Of a DNA stretch of 39,845 bases, positions 1 through 8,571 are shown piece by piece. The stretch comes from Candidatus Brockarchaeota archaeon. Its GTDB lineage: Archaea; Thermoproteota; EX4484-205; JAAOZP01. Position numbers and translations under genes: made by a program. How positions within the stretch are numbered: position 1 is the first letter of the stretch; each line of letters opens with the position of its first letter. The notes under the pieces were generated by a model, which worked only from the letters and a program-made list of their open reading frames with translations, was not told the origin of the DNA and made no database searches. Location: NCBI GenBank assembly GCA_017601245.1, contig JAFNJB010000055.1, forward strand, positions 1 through 39,845, in the 5' to 3' direction.

Positions 1-1703
1 AAGACTATTATGAATGGTATCCAATGGGTCTTGGCTTCAGCAACCCTCTTAGACACTGTCAGATCCCTATCGTCTATGCCAACCCTAGCCCCTTCTTTCT
101 CAAGCCTCTCCGCAACCCTTACGCAAGCCTCAATGTGCCTCTGGATGTCAACGGGTATTATCCTAACCTGCTCAGGAGACAGCCATACTGGTAACATCGG
201 GGGCTTGCCTTGAGAGATTCTCCCGGCAGCGTTTTCAAGCATTGCTGCAATCGCCCTCTCAACGCTTCCGAAAGAAGAGGCGTGTATTATTATCGGAACG
301 GGCTTCCTAGTACCGTCGCTATCGTAATAGCATATGTTGAACCTCTCACCGTTCTTAACGTCCCATTGGACTGTTGATATCTGAAGGTTCTCACCGTTTG
401 GGAATATTGCTTGAAACTCGTTTTTGAAAGCGTAGTAGTGTGTCATTTCCCTCATCAATTTAAAGAAGGCTGGGACCTTCAAAGTTTTAACGATCTCCTT
501 GAAAAGATCCTTATACTTCTCGTAGTATTCCTCTACGACTTCGAAGCCGAGGACCCAATTCCCACCTGCTATAACGCTATCCATAAGCCTGCCGAACATT
601 AGGCTTAGATTGTAATACTCCTCATAAGCCTGCTCCTCATTCATGCAGAAAGCATGCATGTCGGTCATCCAGAAATTCCTGACTCTCATAAGCCCGGTTA
701 ACTCGCCCTTCTGCTCCTTCCTGAAGCATACGGCTTCCTCGTATACTTTAAAGGGCATGTTCCTGTATGTGAACAGTGTCTTCTGGACAAATGGGAAGGC
801 TCCCGGGTCGCTTGCAAACCTCAATACGAGATTGTCCTCAACCCTGTAATCCCTCTCGTGAAACTCGCCTTGGAGCTGCCTTATGGCTTCTACATCAGTC
901 CTGTAGAGGAGGGGGTTCTGTATCTTCATAGCCCCCCAGGGTAATGCGATTTTTTTGAAAGCATAGTCCATTATAAGGTCTTTTATAAGCATGCCGTTGG
1001 GGTACCACTTCATATTCCCAGCATCGCTCTCAGGACAGTAATCAACTAGCTCCAGCTTCCTCATGTTTAAAATATGGCTCGGCTCCTCCCCTTTCCCAGA
1101 TTTTTCTTCGAGCTCATTGCCTATGAAGGTCTTTAAAAGGCCAATCCTAACCCCCGGCTTGGAGAATACTTCACAACTCCTCCAATTGGCTTTATCAACC
1201 TCGTATTCAAAACCTTCCTCGTCCATGATTATAAACCTGTGGAATTTCTCCTTCTTCTCAATAGGCTTTTCAACAAGCCCGGGCTTAATGCTCCTCGAGA
1301 GCTCAGAGAGCGCATGGCCGAAATTCACAAGGGTGAAGCTCTTATACCAGCCGAAGGCAGCCCTATGCGCTTCAACACCGTTCTGTAGGAGAGCAGCATG
1401 TAGTCTCTTAAGAATGTTTACTGCATCAGTAGCCCCTGCTAACTCGCTTGAAAGATGGGCGTAGGGGTAAAGCAAGATACGCTTAGCCTTTACGCTCTTA
1501 AAGACTTCAATTATTTCCCTGCTAGCCTGCTCTACAATGCCTTCAGGATTCTTCGCATCATCTTTCTCTACGCTTGTGAACACGACTAGAACGTTCTCAA
1601 ACCTGCCTGCTCTATTTGATTCATCAAGCTCTTCAGCGTTTTCAACAGCCTTCTCCCTAACGTTATATTCGAATCTCTCACAATGGATGAGTAGTATTCT
1701 CAA
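1..1703 (-). CDS. thrS: Threonyl-tRNA synthetase, C-terminus cut by window edge
   Basis: Charges tRNA-Thr with threonine in the cytoplasm. About 567 codons are visible and the frame runs off the left edge, so some 50 residues of the C-terminal anticodon-binding domain are missing. The N-terminus (RILLIHCERFEYN) is the archaeal editing domain that resembles D-aminoacyl-tRNA deacylase. The class II catalytic core follows, with FRKEQKGELTGLMRVRNFWM around motif 2. Editing and catalytic parts are in one chain; in several Crenarchaeota they are separate proteins. I chose the TTG at 1703 because it gives the family N-terminus; a TATA-like TTTTTATAG lies about 30 nt upstream, which suggests a leaderless or very short leader. 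An AGGAGG sits almost against the TTG, too close to be a normal ribosome site. Confidence 0.95.
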   Translation of the reverse strand, partial: MRILLIHCERFEYNVREKAVENAEELDESNRAGRFENVLVVFTSVEKDDAKNPEGIVEQASREIIEVFKSVKAKRILLYPYAHLSSELAGATDAVNILKRLHAALLQNGVEAHRAAFGWYKSFTLVNFGHALSELSRSIKPGLVEKPIEKKEKFHRFIIMDEEGFEYEVDKANWRSCEVFSKPGVRIGLLKTFIGNELEEKSGKGEEPSHILNMRKLELVDYCPESDAGNMKWYPNGMLIKDLIMDYAFKKIALPWGAMKIQNPLLYRTDVEAIRQLQGEFHERDYRVEDNLVLRFASDPGAFPFVQKTLFTYRNMPFKVYEEAVCFRKEQKGELTGLMRVRNFWMTDMHAFCMNEEQAYEEYYNLSLMFGRLMDSVIAGGNWVLGFEVVEEYYEKYKDLFKEIVKTLKVPAFFKLMREMTHYYAFKNEFQAIFPNGENLQISTVQWDVKNGERFNICYYDSDGTRKPVPIIIHASSFGSVERAIAAMLENAAGRISQGKPPMLPVWLSPEQVRIIPVDIQRHIEACVRVAERLEKEGARVGIDDRDLTVSKRVAEAKTHWIPFIIV

Positions 1704-1786
1704 GCCTCCTAATTCCTGCCTTGTTTCATCTATAAAAACATTAGCGTAATACTCCAGGATTTAGGGTTTACAAATGGTAGTAGGGG

Positions 1787-1999
1787 CTACCAGGGTTTCC
1801 ACCTCATCCTCTCAATCTTATCCATACTCCTCCTGGCTTTCTTAAACTCCCTATAATGATCTTCACACAGGTATACTCTCCTACTCTCCTTCTTCAATTT
1901 AAGACCTGCTTCACTAGCTTTTTTAAAAGCGAGCGACCTGACTGCTTTATTCAGACAACCTTCCACGCTACAGTCGATGCCCTTGTCAACCTTTCCCAA
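1787..1999 (-). CDS. Small conserved Cys-rich (zinc-ribbon-like) protein
   Basis: A 70-residue basic protein of unknown function. A CX4C pair (DCSVEGC) near residue 10 and a C-x2-H pair (YLCEDH) near residue 45 could together bind one zinc. The rest is rich in Lys and Arg, so nucleic-acid binding is possible but is only inference. The start is TTG at 1999, with a TATA-like TTTTTATAA centred about 28 nt upstream, so the gene is probably leaderless and has its own promoter. It lies between thrS and the eS26 operon, all on the minus strand. Confidence 0.75.
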   Translation of the reverse strand: MGKVDKGIDCSVEGCLNKAVRSLAFKKASEAGLKLKKESRRVYLCEDHYREFKKARRSMDKIERMRWKPW

Positions 2000-2039
2000 G
2001 GCGCCTCAAATTCTAATCAGCGAATTATAAAAATTTAGC

Positions 2040-2645
2040 TTAGAGAAGCGATTGACCGGGCTTCTTCGCAGCCCAGAACCTCCAGGTTGCGTAAAGCCTC
2101 TGCAAAACCGTTATCTGGCCGAATACTATGAGGAGTATCATCGAGAACATTATGGACCAATTGAAAAACGGGTTTAAAAAAGTCGCAATAGATATTATGA
2201 GTATCTTCTCTACTCTTTCCAAGACCCCTACTGAAGCATCCTCCATCTCCCCGACGCTTTCAGCCCTGGCCCTGACATAGCTTGAAGCTATTACACTAAA
2301 CATGGCGACGTAGGCAAGAGGCCATTCGATATATCCTCCCAGTGCTGGACCCAGGACGTAGAAGAACTCGGTATACCTGTCTACTAAAGCATCTAGCGTC
2401 CCGCCGAATCCACTCACCCTCTTGGTGATTCTTGCTACGACGCCGTCGAGGACGTCGAATAAACCTGAGAAAAGTATTGCCACACCGGCTAGGAAGAGAT
2501 GCCTATAGGAATAGAATAGAGCAGCTGTAACCGCGGAAAGTAGGCCGAGTATTGTTAAGCCAGTGGGGGTTATTACGGGGGCGAGTATTACGCCCAGTTT
2601 AGAGAATATTCTCTCGCTTTTCCTCCTAAGACTCCCCAGAACCAC
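2040..2645 (-). CDS. CDP-alcohol phosphatidyltransferase (archaetidylinositol-phosphate synthase-like)
   Basis: An integral membrane enzyme of 201 residues that transfers a phospho-alcohol to or from a CDP-activated lipid; in archaea the usual role is polar ether-lipid head-group synthesis. The family signature DG-x2-AR-x8-G-x3-D-x3-D is complete at about residues 66-92 (LFDVLDGVVAR, then GGTLDALVDR). Several hydrophobic segments surround it. The start overlaps the end of the upstream PadR gene by about 20 nt, so the two are probably co-translated. The inositol-phosphate specificity is assumed from the archaeal family and cannot be read from the sequence alone. Confidence 0.85.
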   Translation of the reverse strand: MVLGSLRRKSERIFSKLGVILAPVITPTGLTILGLLSAVTAALFYSYRHLFLAGVAILFSGLFDVLDGVVARITKRVSGFGGTLDALVDRYTEFFYVLGPALGGYIEWPLAYVAMFSVIASSYVRARAESVGEMEDASVGVLERVEKILIISIATFLNPFFNWSIMFSMILLIVFGQITVLQRLYATWRFWAAKKPGQSLL

Positions 2646-2982
2646 TCTTACCCGCCCCCTCTAGGGTCTGGAGGATACTCCTAATGTATTCTATGCCCTT
2701 CTCAAGAGTATCCCTTCCCTTATCTGTCTGACGATAATAGACCTTCCTGACGTTTATCCTACCGCCTCCACCCTCAGGCTCAACAACCCTTTCAACAAGC
2801 CCCTCTCTCTCCATCTTGTAGAGCACTACGTAAGCGGTTATCGTAGCTATTGGGATTTTAAAATCGCTCCTAAGCCTCCCAGCTATCTCATAGCCGTACA
2901 TGGGTTTTTCCCTCAGCATCGTAAGTATGTAGAGCCAGAGGTTTTCCTTCGTAAGCTTTTCAACAAGCCTCTCGTAAGCCAT
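2626..2982 (-). CDS. PadR-family winged-helix regulator
   Basis: A 118-residue DNA-binding protein. The PadR fold is recognisable: LYILTMLREKPMYGYEIAGRL is the first helix-turn region, followed by the recognition helix with TITAYVVLYKMEREGLV and a beta wing containing GGGGRINVRKVYY. A short C-terminal helix is likely to dimerise. The start ATG overlaps the eS26 stop (TAATG) and the end overlaps the lipid synthase gene, so all three are one operon. It may control the lipid enzyme next to it; the ligand is unknown. Confidence 0.88.
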   Translation of the reverse strand: MAYERLVEKLTKENLWLYILTMLREKPMYGYEIAGRLRSDFKIPIATITAYVVLYKMEREGLVERVVEPEGGGGRINVRKVYYRQTDKGRDTLEKGIEYIRSILQTLEGAGKSGSGES

Positions 2983-3260
2983 TACTCAACCACCTTCCTC
3001 TCCTCCCTAGACCTTACTCTTACAATGCCTGCGTGAACGGCGCAGGAGACGCAGTAGTACTTGGTGACGCTGACTCTAGGTATGAAGGTTCCCGATTTCC
3101 TAAGCTCCTTGGCCAATGTAGGGTCAACGTAGGATACTCTCCTAGTGGCTTTTATAGCCTTATCCACCGGGACTCTGCTTCCACAGTTTGTGCAACTAAC
3201 GTACTCAGCCCTCCCCTTCCCTCCTTTAGCCCTCCCCCTGGACTTTCTTTTCTTAGCCAT
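2982..3260 (-). CDS. rps26e: Small-subunit ribosomal protein eS26
   Basis: A 92-residue ribosomal protein of the 30S subunit, found in eukaryotes and in Crenarchaeota and related archaea but missing from most Euryarchaeota. It has a basic N-terminal tail (AKKRKSRGRAKGGKG), the zinc pair CTNCGSRVPVDKAIK and a second pair YYCVSCAVHAGIVRVRS, in the family order. It heads the operon with PadR and the lipid synthase. A TATA-like sequence lies about 33 nt upstream and a GAGGA motif lies just before the ATG, so this gene has a short leader. It is divergent from proS. Confidence 0.95.
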   Translation of the reverse strand: MAKKRKSRGRAKGGKGRAEYVSCTNCGSRVPVDKAIKATRRVSYVDPTLAKELRKSGTFIPRVSVTKYYCVSCAVHAGIVRVRSREERKVVE

Positions 3261-3315
3261 TCCTCTTTTTTTACAATCATAAGCCTAATATTTAGCTTTT
3301 TTTCAAGCCATAATG

Positions 3316-3325
3316 TTTTTAAAAA
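3316..3325 (+). promoter_or_regulatory. TATA box of proS
   Basis: TTTTTAAAAA is centred about 28 nt before the TTG at 3349. It covers the only upstream ATG (3313), so that ATG cannot be on the transcript. This sets the proS start at TTG 3349 with a leaderless mRNA. Confidence 0.65.
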
Positions 3326-3348
3326 GAAAACACGTTTCAGCCCGCAGG

Positions 3349-4797
3349 TTGAGCGTTAAGCATGACTTGGGCCTAACCGTCGGGAAGAACGAAGATTTTT
3401 CGGAATGGTATAGCCAGTTAGTTACAAAATCCGGTTTAGCAGACTATGCTCCAGTACACGGCTGTATAGTATTCAGAGAACTCGCATACGCCATATGGGA
3501 GAAGGTTATGAGCATACTGGATGCCGAGTTTAAGAAGATAGGTGTTAAAAACGTTTACTTCCCGCTCCTAATACCTGAGAGACTATTGAAGAAGGAGGCA
3601 GAGCATTTCAAAGGTTTTACGCCAGAAGTTGCCTGGGTTACTCACGGGGGCGATGAGCCCCTGTCGGAGAGGCTGGCGATAAGGCCTACTTCAGAGACCA
3701 TAATGTACGAGATGTATGCTAAGTGGATAAGGAGCTGGAGAGACTTGCCTTTAAAGCTCAACCAATGGTGTAACATAGTAAGGTGGGAGATAAAATCTAC
3801 AAAACCCTTCTTGAGGAATACTGAATTCCTCTGGCAGGAAGGTCACACTGCCCATGCTACGAGAGATGAGGCTTTACAGCAGGCTCTTGAAATACTGAAG
3901 ATATATAAGAGGTTTATCGAGGAATATCTGGCAATACCCGTCTTAGATGGCTCTAAAACAGAATGGGAGAAATTCGCGGGGGCTGAGGCAACGTTCACGC
4001 TCGAAGCATTGATGCCGGATGGAAGGGCTCTTCAGGCAGGGACTTCCCACTTTCTGGGTCAAAACTTCTCGAAGGCGTTTGAAATAACCTTCCTAGATAG
4101 AGATGGTTCTACTAACTATGTTTGGCAGACTTCTTGGGGGGTTTCAACCAGGTTAATAGGGGCAATGGTAATGGTTCACGGTGATGATAAGGGTCTTGTA
4201 ATACCTCCGAAAATAGCTCCTTTGCAAACCGTAATAATACCAATATTTTACAGCGAGGAGGAGAAGGCAAGAGTATTCTCGAAGTGCAAGGAGGTTGAAG
4301 ATAGGCTTTTGAAAAAAGGTGTTTCAGCTCAGGCGGATTTGAGAGAAGACTATACTCCCGGGTGGAAATACAACGATTGGGAGCTTAAGGGGGTTCCGGT
4401 TAGGATAGAAATTGGCCCTAGAGATATTAACGAAGGTATGCTAACGCTTTTCAGGAGAGACAAGTCTGAGAGGGTTAGGATAAGAGATTCCGAATTGGAA
4501 GATAAGATCGTTTTGTTTTTAGAAGATATTCAGAGAAGTCTCTACGAGAAGGCTAAGAACATGATGATTGAGAAGACCGGTAGGGCAAAGACGATGAGCG
4601 AGCTTTCTGATTTGATTTCCAGAGGAATGATGGTTGAAGCATGCTGGTGCGGTTCGAGGGAGTGCGATGAGGCTGTTAAAGAGGAAACAGGTGCTTCCAT
4701 AAGGCTAATCCCATTCGAAGAGAAACCTGTCTTCTCAAATTGTGTGAAGTGTGGGAAACCGGCTTCGAAAGTAGTGTACTTTGCGAGAGCATACTGA
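3349..4797 (+). CDS. proS: Prolyl-tRNA synthetase (archaeal/eukaryotic type)
   Basis: Charges tRNA-Pro. The class II core is clear: motif 1 region VFRELAYAIWEKVMSILD, motif 2 RPTSETIMYEMYAKWIRSWRDLPLKLNQWCNIVRWE, then the anticodon-binding domain and the C-terminal zinc-binding domain with cysteines CWCGSREC and CVKCGKPA, ending in the aromatic YFARAY tail typical of the archaeal form. From TTG 3349 it is 482 residues, the usual length. The longer reading from ATG 3313 is rejected because its first codons overlap the TATA box. Its substrate, tRNA-Pro(GGG), is also encoded in this window. Confidence 0.95.
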   Translation: MSVKHDLGLTVGKNEDFSEWYSQLVTKSGLADYAPVHGCIVFRELAYAIWEKVMSILDAEFKKIGVKNVYFPLLIPERLLKKEAEHFKGFTPEVAWVTHGGDEPLSERLAIRPTSETIMYEMYAKWIRSWRDLPLKLNQWCNIVRWEIKSTKPFLRNTEFLWQEGHTAHATRDEALQQALEILKIYKRFIEEYLAIPVLDGSKTEWEKFAGAEATFTLEALMPDGRALQAGTSHFLGQNFSKAFEITFLDRDGSTNYVWQTSWGVSTRLIGAMVMVHGDDKGLVIPPKIAPLQTVIIPIFYSEEEKARVFSKCKEVEDRLLKKGVSAQADLREDYTPGWKYNDWELKGVPVRIEIGPRDINEGMLTLFRRDKSERVRIRDSELEDKIVLFLEDIQRSLYEKAKNMMIEKTGRAKTMSELSDLISRGMMVEACWCGSRECDEAVKEETGASIRLIPFEEKPVFSNCVKCGKPASKVVYFARAY

Positions 4798-4805
4798 TTT
4801 TAAAA

Positions 4806-5468
4806 ATGGTTTTTTTAGCCGGCATAGATGAGGCTGGGAGGGGTTGTGTAATAGGCCCCTTAGTCGTTGCGATGGCGGGCTTTGAGGATAAGATGGTCCC
4901 CTCCCTTATTGAAGCGGGCGTTAAGGATTCTAAAATGCTCAGCCCAGGGAAAAGACTGGCCCTCGCATCGAACATTAGGAAAATATCTAATGTGGTTGAA
5001 GTCAGGAGGATTAGTGCTAATCGTATAGATAAGCTCAGGAAGGACGGGGTGAGTCTAAACGAGATAGAGGCGATGTTGATTGGAAGCATACTCAGTAAAC
5101 ACTGCCACGGCACTTTCTATGTTGATTCTGTTGACAGGAATTGTAACAGGTTTAAGAGTATAATACTGGAGTACGCACCCGGCTTCAAAGGAGAGCTTAT
5201 AGTTAGAAATCACCTGGATGAGTCAAACCCGCTTGTGAGCGCTGCCAGCATCATAGCTAAAGTAGAAAGAGATAGGGCTGTTGAGAGAATTCTTAGGAAA
5301 GCCGAGTTGCCAAAGTGTTCAGGATACCCCGGAGACTTTAGAACAATAAGAGTTGTAGAGCAACTTCTAAACTCTGAATGTGGAAAGGGTTTTATAAGAA
5401 TGAGTTGGAATACGGTTCATAGGATTAGCAGAAGGCTTAATCAAGAGAAGCTAAGCAAGTTTATCTAA
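4806..5468 (+). CDS. rnhB: Ribonuclease HII
   Basis: Cuts the RNA strand of RNA-DNA hybrids and removes single ribonucleotides from DNA. The 220-residue protein opens with the catalytic GIDEAGRG motif, then has YVDSVD and the family block NPLVSAASIIAKVERDRAV; the C-terminal half is shorter than in some bacteria, as usual in archaea. The ATG at 4806 is preferred over the in-frame ATG 66 nt upstream, because that one lies inside proS and the extra residues do not match the family. It follows proS by 8 nt and is probably co-transcribed; its stop overlaps that of fibrillarin on the other strand. Confidence 0.93.
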   Translation: MVFLAGIDEAGRGCVIGPLVVAMAGFEDKMVPSLIEAGVKDSKMLSPGKRLALASNIRKISNVVEVRRISANRIDKLRKDGVSLNEIEAMLIGSILSKHCHGTFYVDSVDRNCNRFKSIILEYAPGFKGELIVRNHLDESNPLVSAASIIAKVERDRAVERILRKAELPKCSGYPGDFRTIRVVEQLLNSECGKGFIRMSWNTVHRISRRLNQEKLSKFI

Positions 5469-6148
5469 AGCTTCCTAGAAACTATCAATTCATGCATCAT
5501 GGCGTATGGTTCGATGTCAACAGTCTCTTCAATCTTATACCTTCCAGTCTCTTCAATCTTTGCCTCTTCCTTCTCAAATATTTCGCTGGCCTTCCTAGTT
5601 GAATCGACACTACTAGCTTTTAGAGCAATTACGAGAAACCCGTTCTTTCTTAGGAAAGCATCCGCGTTCATTACTGCTATGTCAACCTCATCCGGTTGTG
5701 CTACATCGCAGTATACTGTCTCAACCTCCTGCAATAGCCAGCTGTATTCGAACACGTTCCTAGCGTCGGCTAGAATGGGTACTACATTCCTCCTCTTACC
5801 CGAGACCTTCTCAATAAAGTCTCTGAAGGGCCTGTGTGCAACCTCAACAGCATAGACAATGCCACTCGGCCCAACTATATCTGAAACATGGCTAACAGTT
5901 GTTCCAGATGCAGCCCCCAGGTAGAGTATTCTCCAACCTGGCTTTATGAAGAAGTTTTTTAAACCTTTAATGATGGCGGCGGCTATCTTACTCCTATAGG
6001 GGTTCCAAACTCTGTATTCGTTGCCCCCGACCTTAATAACTTTCTCACCGTATACTAGAGTTCCAGGTGCGATGCTTAAAGTAGCTATGTGGTTACCCTC
6101 CTCATCCTCGACTTCGTAGACCCCCTGGAAAACCTCTCTCAGCTTCAA
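5465..6148 (-). CDS. flpA: Fibrillarin-like rRNA/tRNA 2'-O-methyltransferase
   Basis: The methyltransferase of archaeal C/D box sRNPs; it uses S-adenosylmethionine to methylate ribose 2'-OH at sites chosen by guide RNAs. The 227 residues carry the SAM-binding motif YLGAASGTTVSHVSDIVGPSG and the following VYAVEVAHRPFRDF. The start TTG overlaps the nop5 stop (TTGA), so it is translationally coupled to its scaffold partner, the usual arrangement. The N-terminal 60 residues form the beta-rich fibrillarin domain (EVEDEEGNHIATLS). Confidence 0.96.
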   Translation of the reverse strand: MKLREVFQGVYEVEDEEGNHIATLSIAPGTLVYGEKVIKVGGNEYRVWNPYRSKIAAAIIKGLKNFFIKPGWRILYLGAASGTTVSHVSDIVGPSGIVYAVEVAHRPFRDFIEKVSGKRRNVVPILADARNVFEYSWLLQEVETVYCDVAQPDEVDIAVMNADAFLRKNGFLVIALKASSVDSTRKASEIFEKEEAKIEETGRYKIEETVDIEPYAMMHELIVSRKL

Positions 6149-7149
6149 CCCGCCCCACTCCTTAAGGCTTTAACCTTATCCTCAAGCTCTTTCTTAATCT
6201 CTTCTCCGATGAACCTTCCGGAAAAGTGGTCGACCCTGGCTGCGACAGCTATCTTGCTTGCGAGTAGTCTTGCAATCTTACCCCTTATCTTCCTTGGCGA
6301 TCCGTGGACCCATGGGTGTTGGAATATTATGCCGTGCTTAGGAGGCTTCCCCTTCTTCCTCAACGCTCTGAAAAGAGCCTTCTCAGCCCCCAGTATCTGG
6401 ATCGTTGAGGCAGGTAGGCTTGCAAGCCTGGCTAGTGAACCGACTTTGGAAATCAGCCTCGCCCCTAAAATGGGCCCTATTACTGCTGCGACGTTCGGAG
6501 CAGTCTCTTCCATAAGGTCTCCTATCTGCTTCTCCACCGCGCTTCTACACTCCCTGCTCTTCAAGTAGAGCTCCGCCATTTTCCTAACATAATCTGGCTC
6601 GGAGCTCTGAGAATATATGAGTTCGATAACTTTTTCAAAATCCTTTTTCTCTTCTAGAAGACTTGGAGCCCGTTCCTTGACCCATACTAGTATCCTATCT
6701 TGAATCACATTCATGATCTTAACGAGCTCATCATAGCTTTGCAACGCCATAACTATATCCAGATCCTTACGTTTAGCCAGTTCGCTTATCCTGTCTTGCG
6801 TAATCCTTTCAGCAACCGTCAAAGTGAAATTCCTATACTCATCCATGTTTAAACCTAGGATTTTAAGGGTGGTTTCAAAATCTGACCTGAGCTTGACAGC
6901 CTTATCCAACGGTTCTCGAACAATAGGTTTCAAACCTATTGATGAGAGAGTCTTAACGGCACTTCTTCTCTCGACGAGTATGCTCTTTCCCTTCCACTTC
7001 CTCAGGAAAGAAGCAACACCGCGAACTATCTCGCCACTATAGTAGCTTATTGCTTCTTCAACATCACTAAAGACGTAGGGAATGGCTTCCTCGCCCTTAA
7101 AGACTATCAACCCAGCCGGTGTCTCTACGAGGCTTAAATGCTCTTCCAA
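6145..7149 (-). CDS. nop5: Nop5/Nop56/58-family C/D sRNP scaffold
   Basis: Bridges L7Ae-bound guide RNA and fibrillarin in C/D box sRNPs. The Nop domain is well kept: GPILGARLISKVGSLARLA, then PASTIQILGAEKALFRAL and GIIFQHPWVHGSPRKIRGKIAR. A central coiled coil precedes it. The protein is 334 residues, shorter than many family members, because the Lys/Glu-rich C-terminal tail is nearly absent. The start is TTG at 7149, with a TATA-like GTTAATACT about 32 nt upstream. It forms an operon with flpA. Confidence 0.95.
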   Translation of the reverse strand: MEEHLSLVETPAGLIVFKGEEAIPYVFSDVEEAISYYSGEIVRGVASFLRKWKGKSILVERRSAVKTLSSIGLKPIVREPLDKAVKLRSDFETTLKILGLNMDEYRNFTLTVAERITQDRISELAKRKDLDIVMALQSYDELVKIMNVIQDRILVWVKERAPSLLEEKKDFEKVIELIYSQSSEPDYVRKMAELYLKSRECRSAVEKQIGDLMEETAPNVAAVIGPILGARLISKVGSLARLASLPASTIQILGAEKALFRALRKKGKPPKHGIIFQHPWVHGSPRKIRGKIARLLASKIAVAARVDHFSGRFIGEEIKKELEDKVKALRSGAG

Positions 7150-7203
7150 CCTGCTTCATCGAATGTGAGAAGCCAGTATTAACCTTTCCCCCTGACTCAG
7201 GCT

Positions 7204-7410
7204 TTAAACATGATTCTTCCTGTATGCTTCGTAAGACTCCTTAACCCAGAGAGAATACCCCCTGGGAGGGCTCCTTGGACGTATGACGAGCAAAACCTTC
7301 CTGTAAGCGGGCAGTTTAGGCGTAACAGCGTAGAGAAGCTTGGCCTGAATTATCGTCTCCAGTATTCTCTCCATATCAGTATGAATATTCGCATGGTCTT
7401 CAACCAGCAT
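7204..7410 (-). CDS. Small hypothetical protein upstream of nop5
   Basis: A 68-residue ORF that I do not recognise. It is basic, with a C-terminal half reading VLLVIRPRSPPRGYSLWVKESY. It is on the same strand as nop5 and flpA, 55 nt upstream of nop5. A TATA-like AAATATC lies about 35 nt before the ATG. A second in-frame ATG 12 codons in (MERILETII) is an alternative start. No transmembrane segment or metal motif is visible. It may be a real small gene, but with no family match the coding call is moderate. Confidence 0.5.
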   Translation of the reverse strand: MLVEDHANIHTDMERILETIIQAKLLYAVTPKLPAYRKVLLVIRPRSPPRGYSLWVKESYEAYRKNHV

Positions 7411-7709
7411 CTATTATATCAAAAATAGTAATCTTAGGATGATATTTAAGCGTTTAAAATTTTTAGAAACACTGCAGCAAGATGGAATATTGAAATAAAT
7501 AGGTGTCAAAGATATAGTAACTCACGAAACATCGCCCTTTCGGGGAAGGTTCGTAATCTTACCCCTAAATTGGAGACCAGGGGCTCGCCAAGGTATTTAT
7601 GATCGAAGGTTTGGAGGTACTCCATCTAGCCTAAAGGTGACCTAAAGATGTAAAGAGAAAAAGGGGTGGAGAGTTAAACAGCATTGACTATTATTGAAAG
7701 AGCAGTGAA
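7411..7709. other. Non-coding gap with the eS30 relic
   Basis: This 300-nt gap is AT-rich and holds promoter-like runs near 7440-7465 for the divergent small ORF. Its only other recognisable content is the broken eS30 copy at 7514-7602. I see no RNA gene in it. Confidence 0.6.
7514..7602 (+). pseudogene. Broken partial copy of ribosomal protein eS30
   Basis: Aligned by eye, this stretch matches the first half of the intact eS30 gene 1 kb downstream. Nearly identical blocks include GGGAAGGTTCG and CCTAAATTGGAGA. One base is missing after the fourth codon, which breaks the frame; the start codon is ATA instead of ATG; after the shared block the restored frame reads a few unrelated codons and stops at TGA 7600-7602. 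Translated around the deletion it gives V-T-H-x-N-I-A-L-S-G-K-V-R-N-L-T-P-K-L-E, against VTHGNITLAGKVRSLTPKLE in the intact copy. It is probably a decayed duplicate. Confidence 0.75.
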
Positions 7710-8228
7710 TTATTCTTTTTCATAGGTGACCCAGCTTATGACTATGTTATAACCATACGTGTCGATTCTGAACTTGCAGTACCTGCCCTCGCTGGTAATG
7801 GCTGCTATGACTGTTCCCTGAGGCATCTGGTTTGAAGCATCATCGTTCCCATTAATTGGATCAGAGGAATAAGAATATTTTTTTAGGTCTGAATATTTCA
7901 CGGAGTTGAAGTCTACTGCCCCGATGACATGGAATTTTGCACCATTCCTAGGCCTTAAATTCCTGATCACTTGAGTCTCCATATTCCATTTGAAATCCGT
8001 TGATGGATCTTCAACACGAGTCTCTTTTCCAAGGTCTAGGTCGCAGCCCCATGTCCCCCTGATTGTAACTTGCCCCTGAGAATATATGCTTGGCTCCACC
8101 TCTTTTGGAACTAGGAAGAAGCCCATCAGACCAATTGTGATTAGACAGCCTATTGCTAAACCAATCCAAATTATCCATCTCCGCCTTGGCGGTGGTGGCG
8201 GAGGCGGTGGGTATTGTTCACAGCTCAT
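7710..8228 (-). CDS. Membrane-anchored hypothetical protein with polyproline head
   Basis: A 172-residue protein of unknown function. The N-terminus MSCEQY is followed by eight prolines and RRR, then one hydrophobic segment (residues 18-40), giving an N-in topology. About 130 residues outside the cell follow, rich in Ser, Asp, Asn and Tyr and probably beta-structured, with two cysteines (GCDLD and RYCKF) that could pair. A TATA-like TTTAAAAAG is centred about 28 nt before the ATG. It stands alone, transcribed away from eS30. It could be a pilin-like or surface protein, but no family signature is visible. Confidence 0.7.
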   Translation of the reverse strand: MSCEQYPPPPPPPPRRRWIIWIGLAIGCLITIGLMGFFLVPKEVEPSIYSQGQVTIRGTWGCDLDLGKETRVEDPSTDFKWNMETQVIRNLRPRNGAKFHVIGAVDFNSVKYSDLKKYSYSSDPINGNDDASNQMPQGTVIAAITSEGRYCKFRIDTYGYNIVISWVTYEKE

Positions 8229-8571
8229 ATTTTTTTTAAAAAAAAGAGTCTTTTTAAACCTTTCTCAACTTAATTATGTTTTTGCTTTTCTATTTCTTAG
8301 TTGCTTTACACTTGATAAGTTTAGTGTTCTCCACCAATAGAATGCATCTATGGGTTTGCTATGTGCCTACGGTGAGAGTCTTATTTTGCTTAGCTACTGC
8401 AAGTTTAATAACATATCTGTTTTTCCTAATGGTGAAGCACTGAATTAGAATGAAGTCTAAGGAGACGGTTAAGACGGAGGATTACTGTGGATATACTGAA
8501 AACGTTTCAATGGCAATATTTAAAAGCGAGTCTACACGTTTCCTTTCAGAGATAGCTGGAGGGGTGAGAAG
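8229..8571. other. Intergenic region before eS30
   Basis: A divergent spacer. It has the promoter of the polyproline protein (near 8250-8262, minus) and the eS30 TATA box ATATTTAAAAG (8518-8528, plus). A 42-codon ORF at 8450-8578 runs through the eS30 promoter and is not believed. Nothing else is recognised. Confidence 0.6.

Noticed and set aside
3313-3348. ATG 3313 as the proS start
   Set aside because: The TATA box TTTTTAAAAA overlaps these codons; TTG 3349 has the right spacing and matches the family length.
4676-5113. Long antisense frame over proS and rnhB, and similar frames elsewhere
   Set aside because: These are shadows of conserved genes on the other strand, with no promoter and composition like random translation (many Ser, Leu, Phe).
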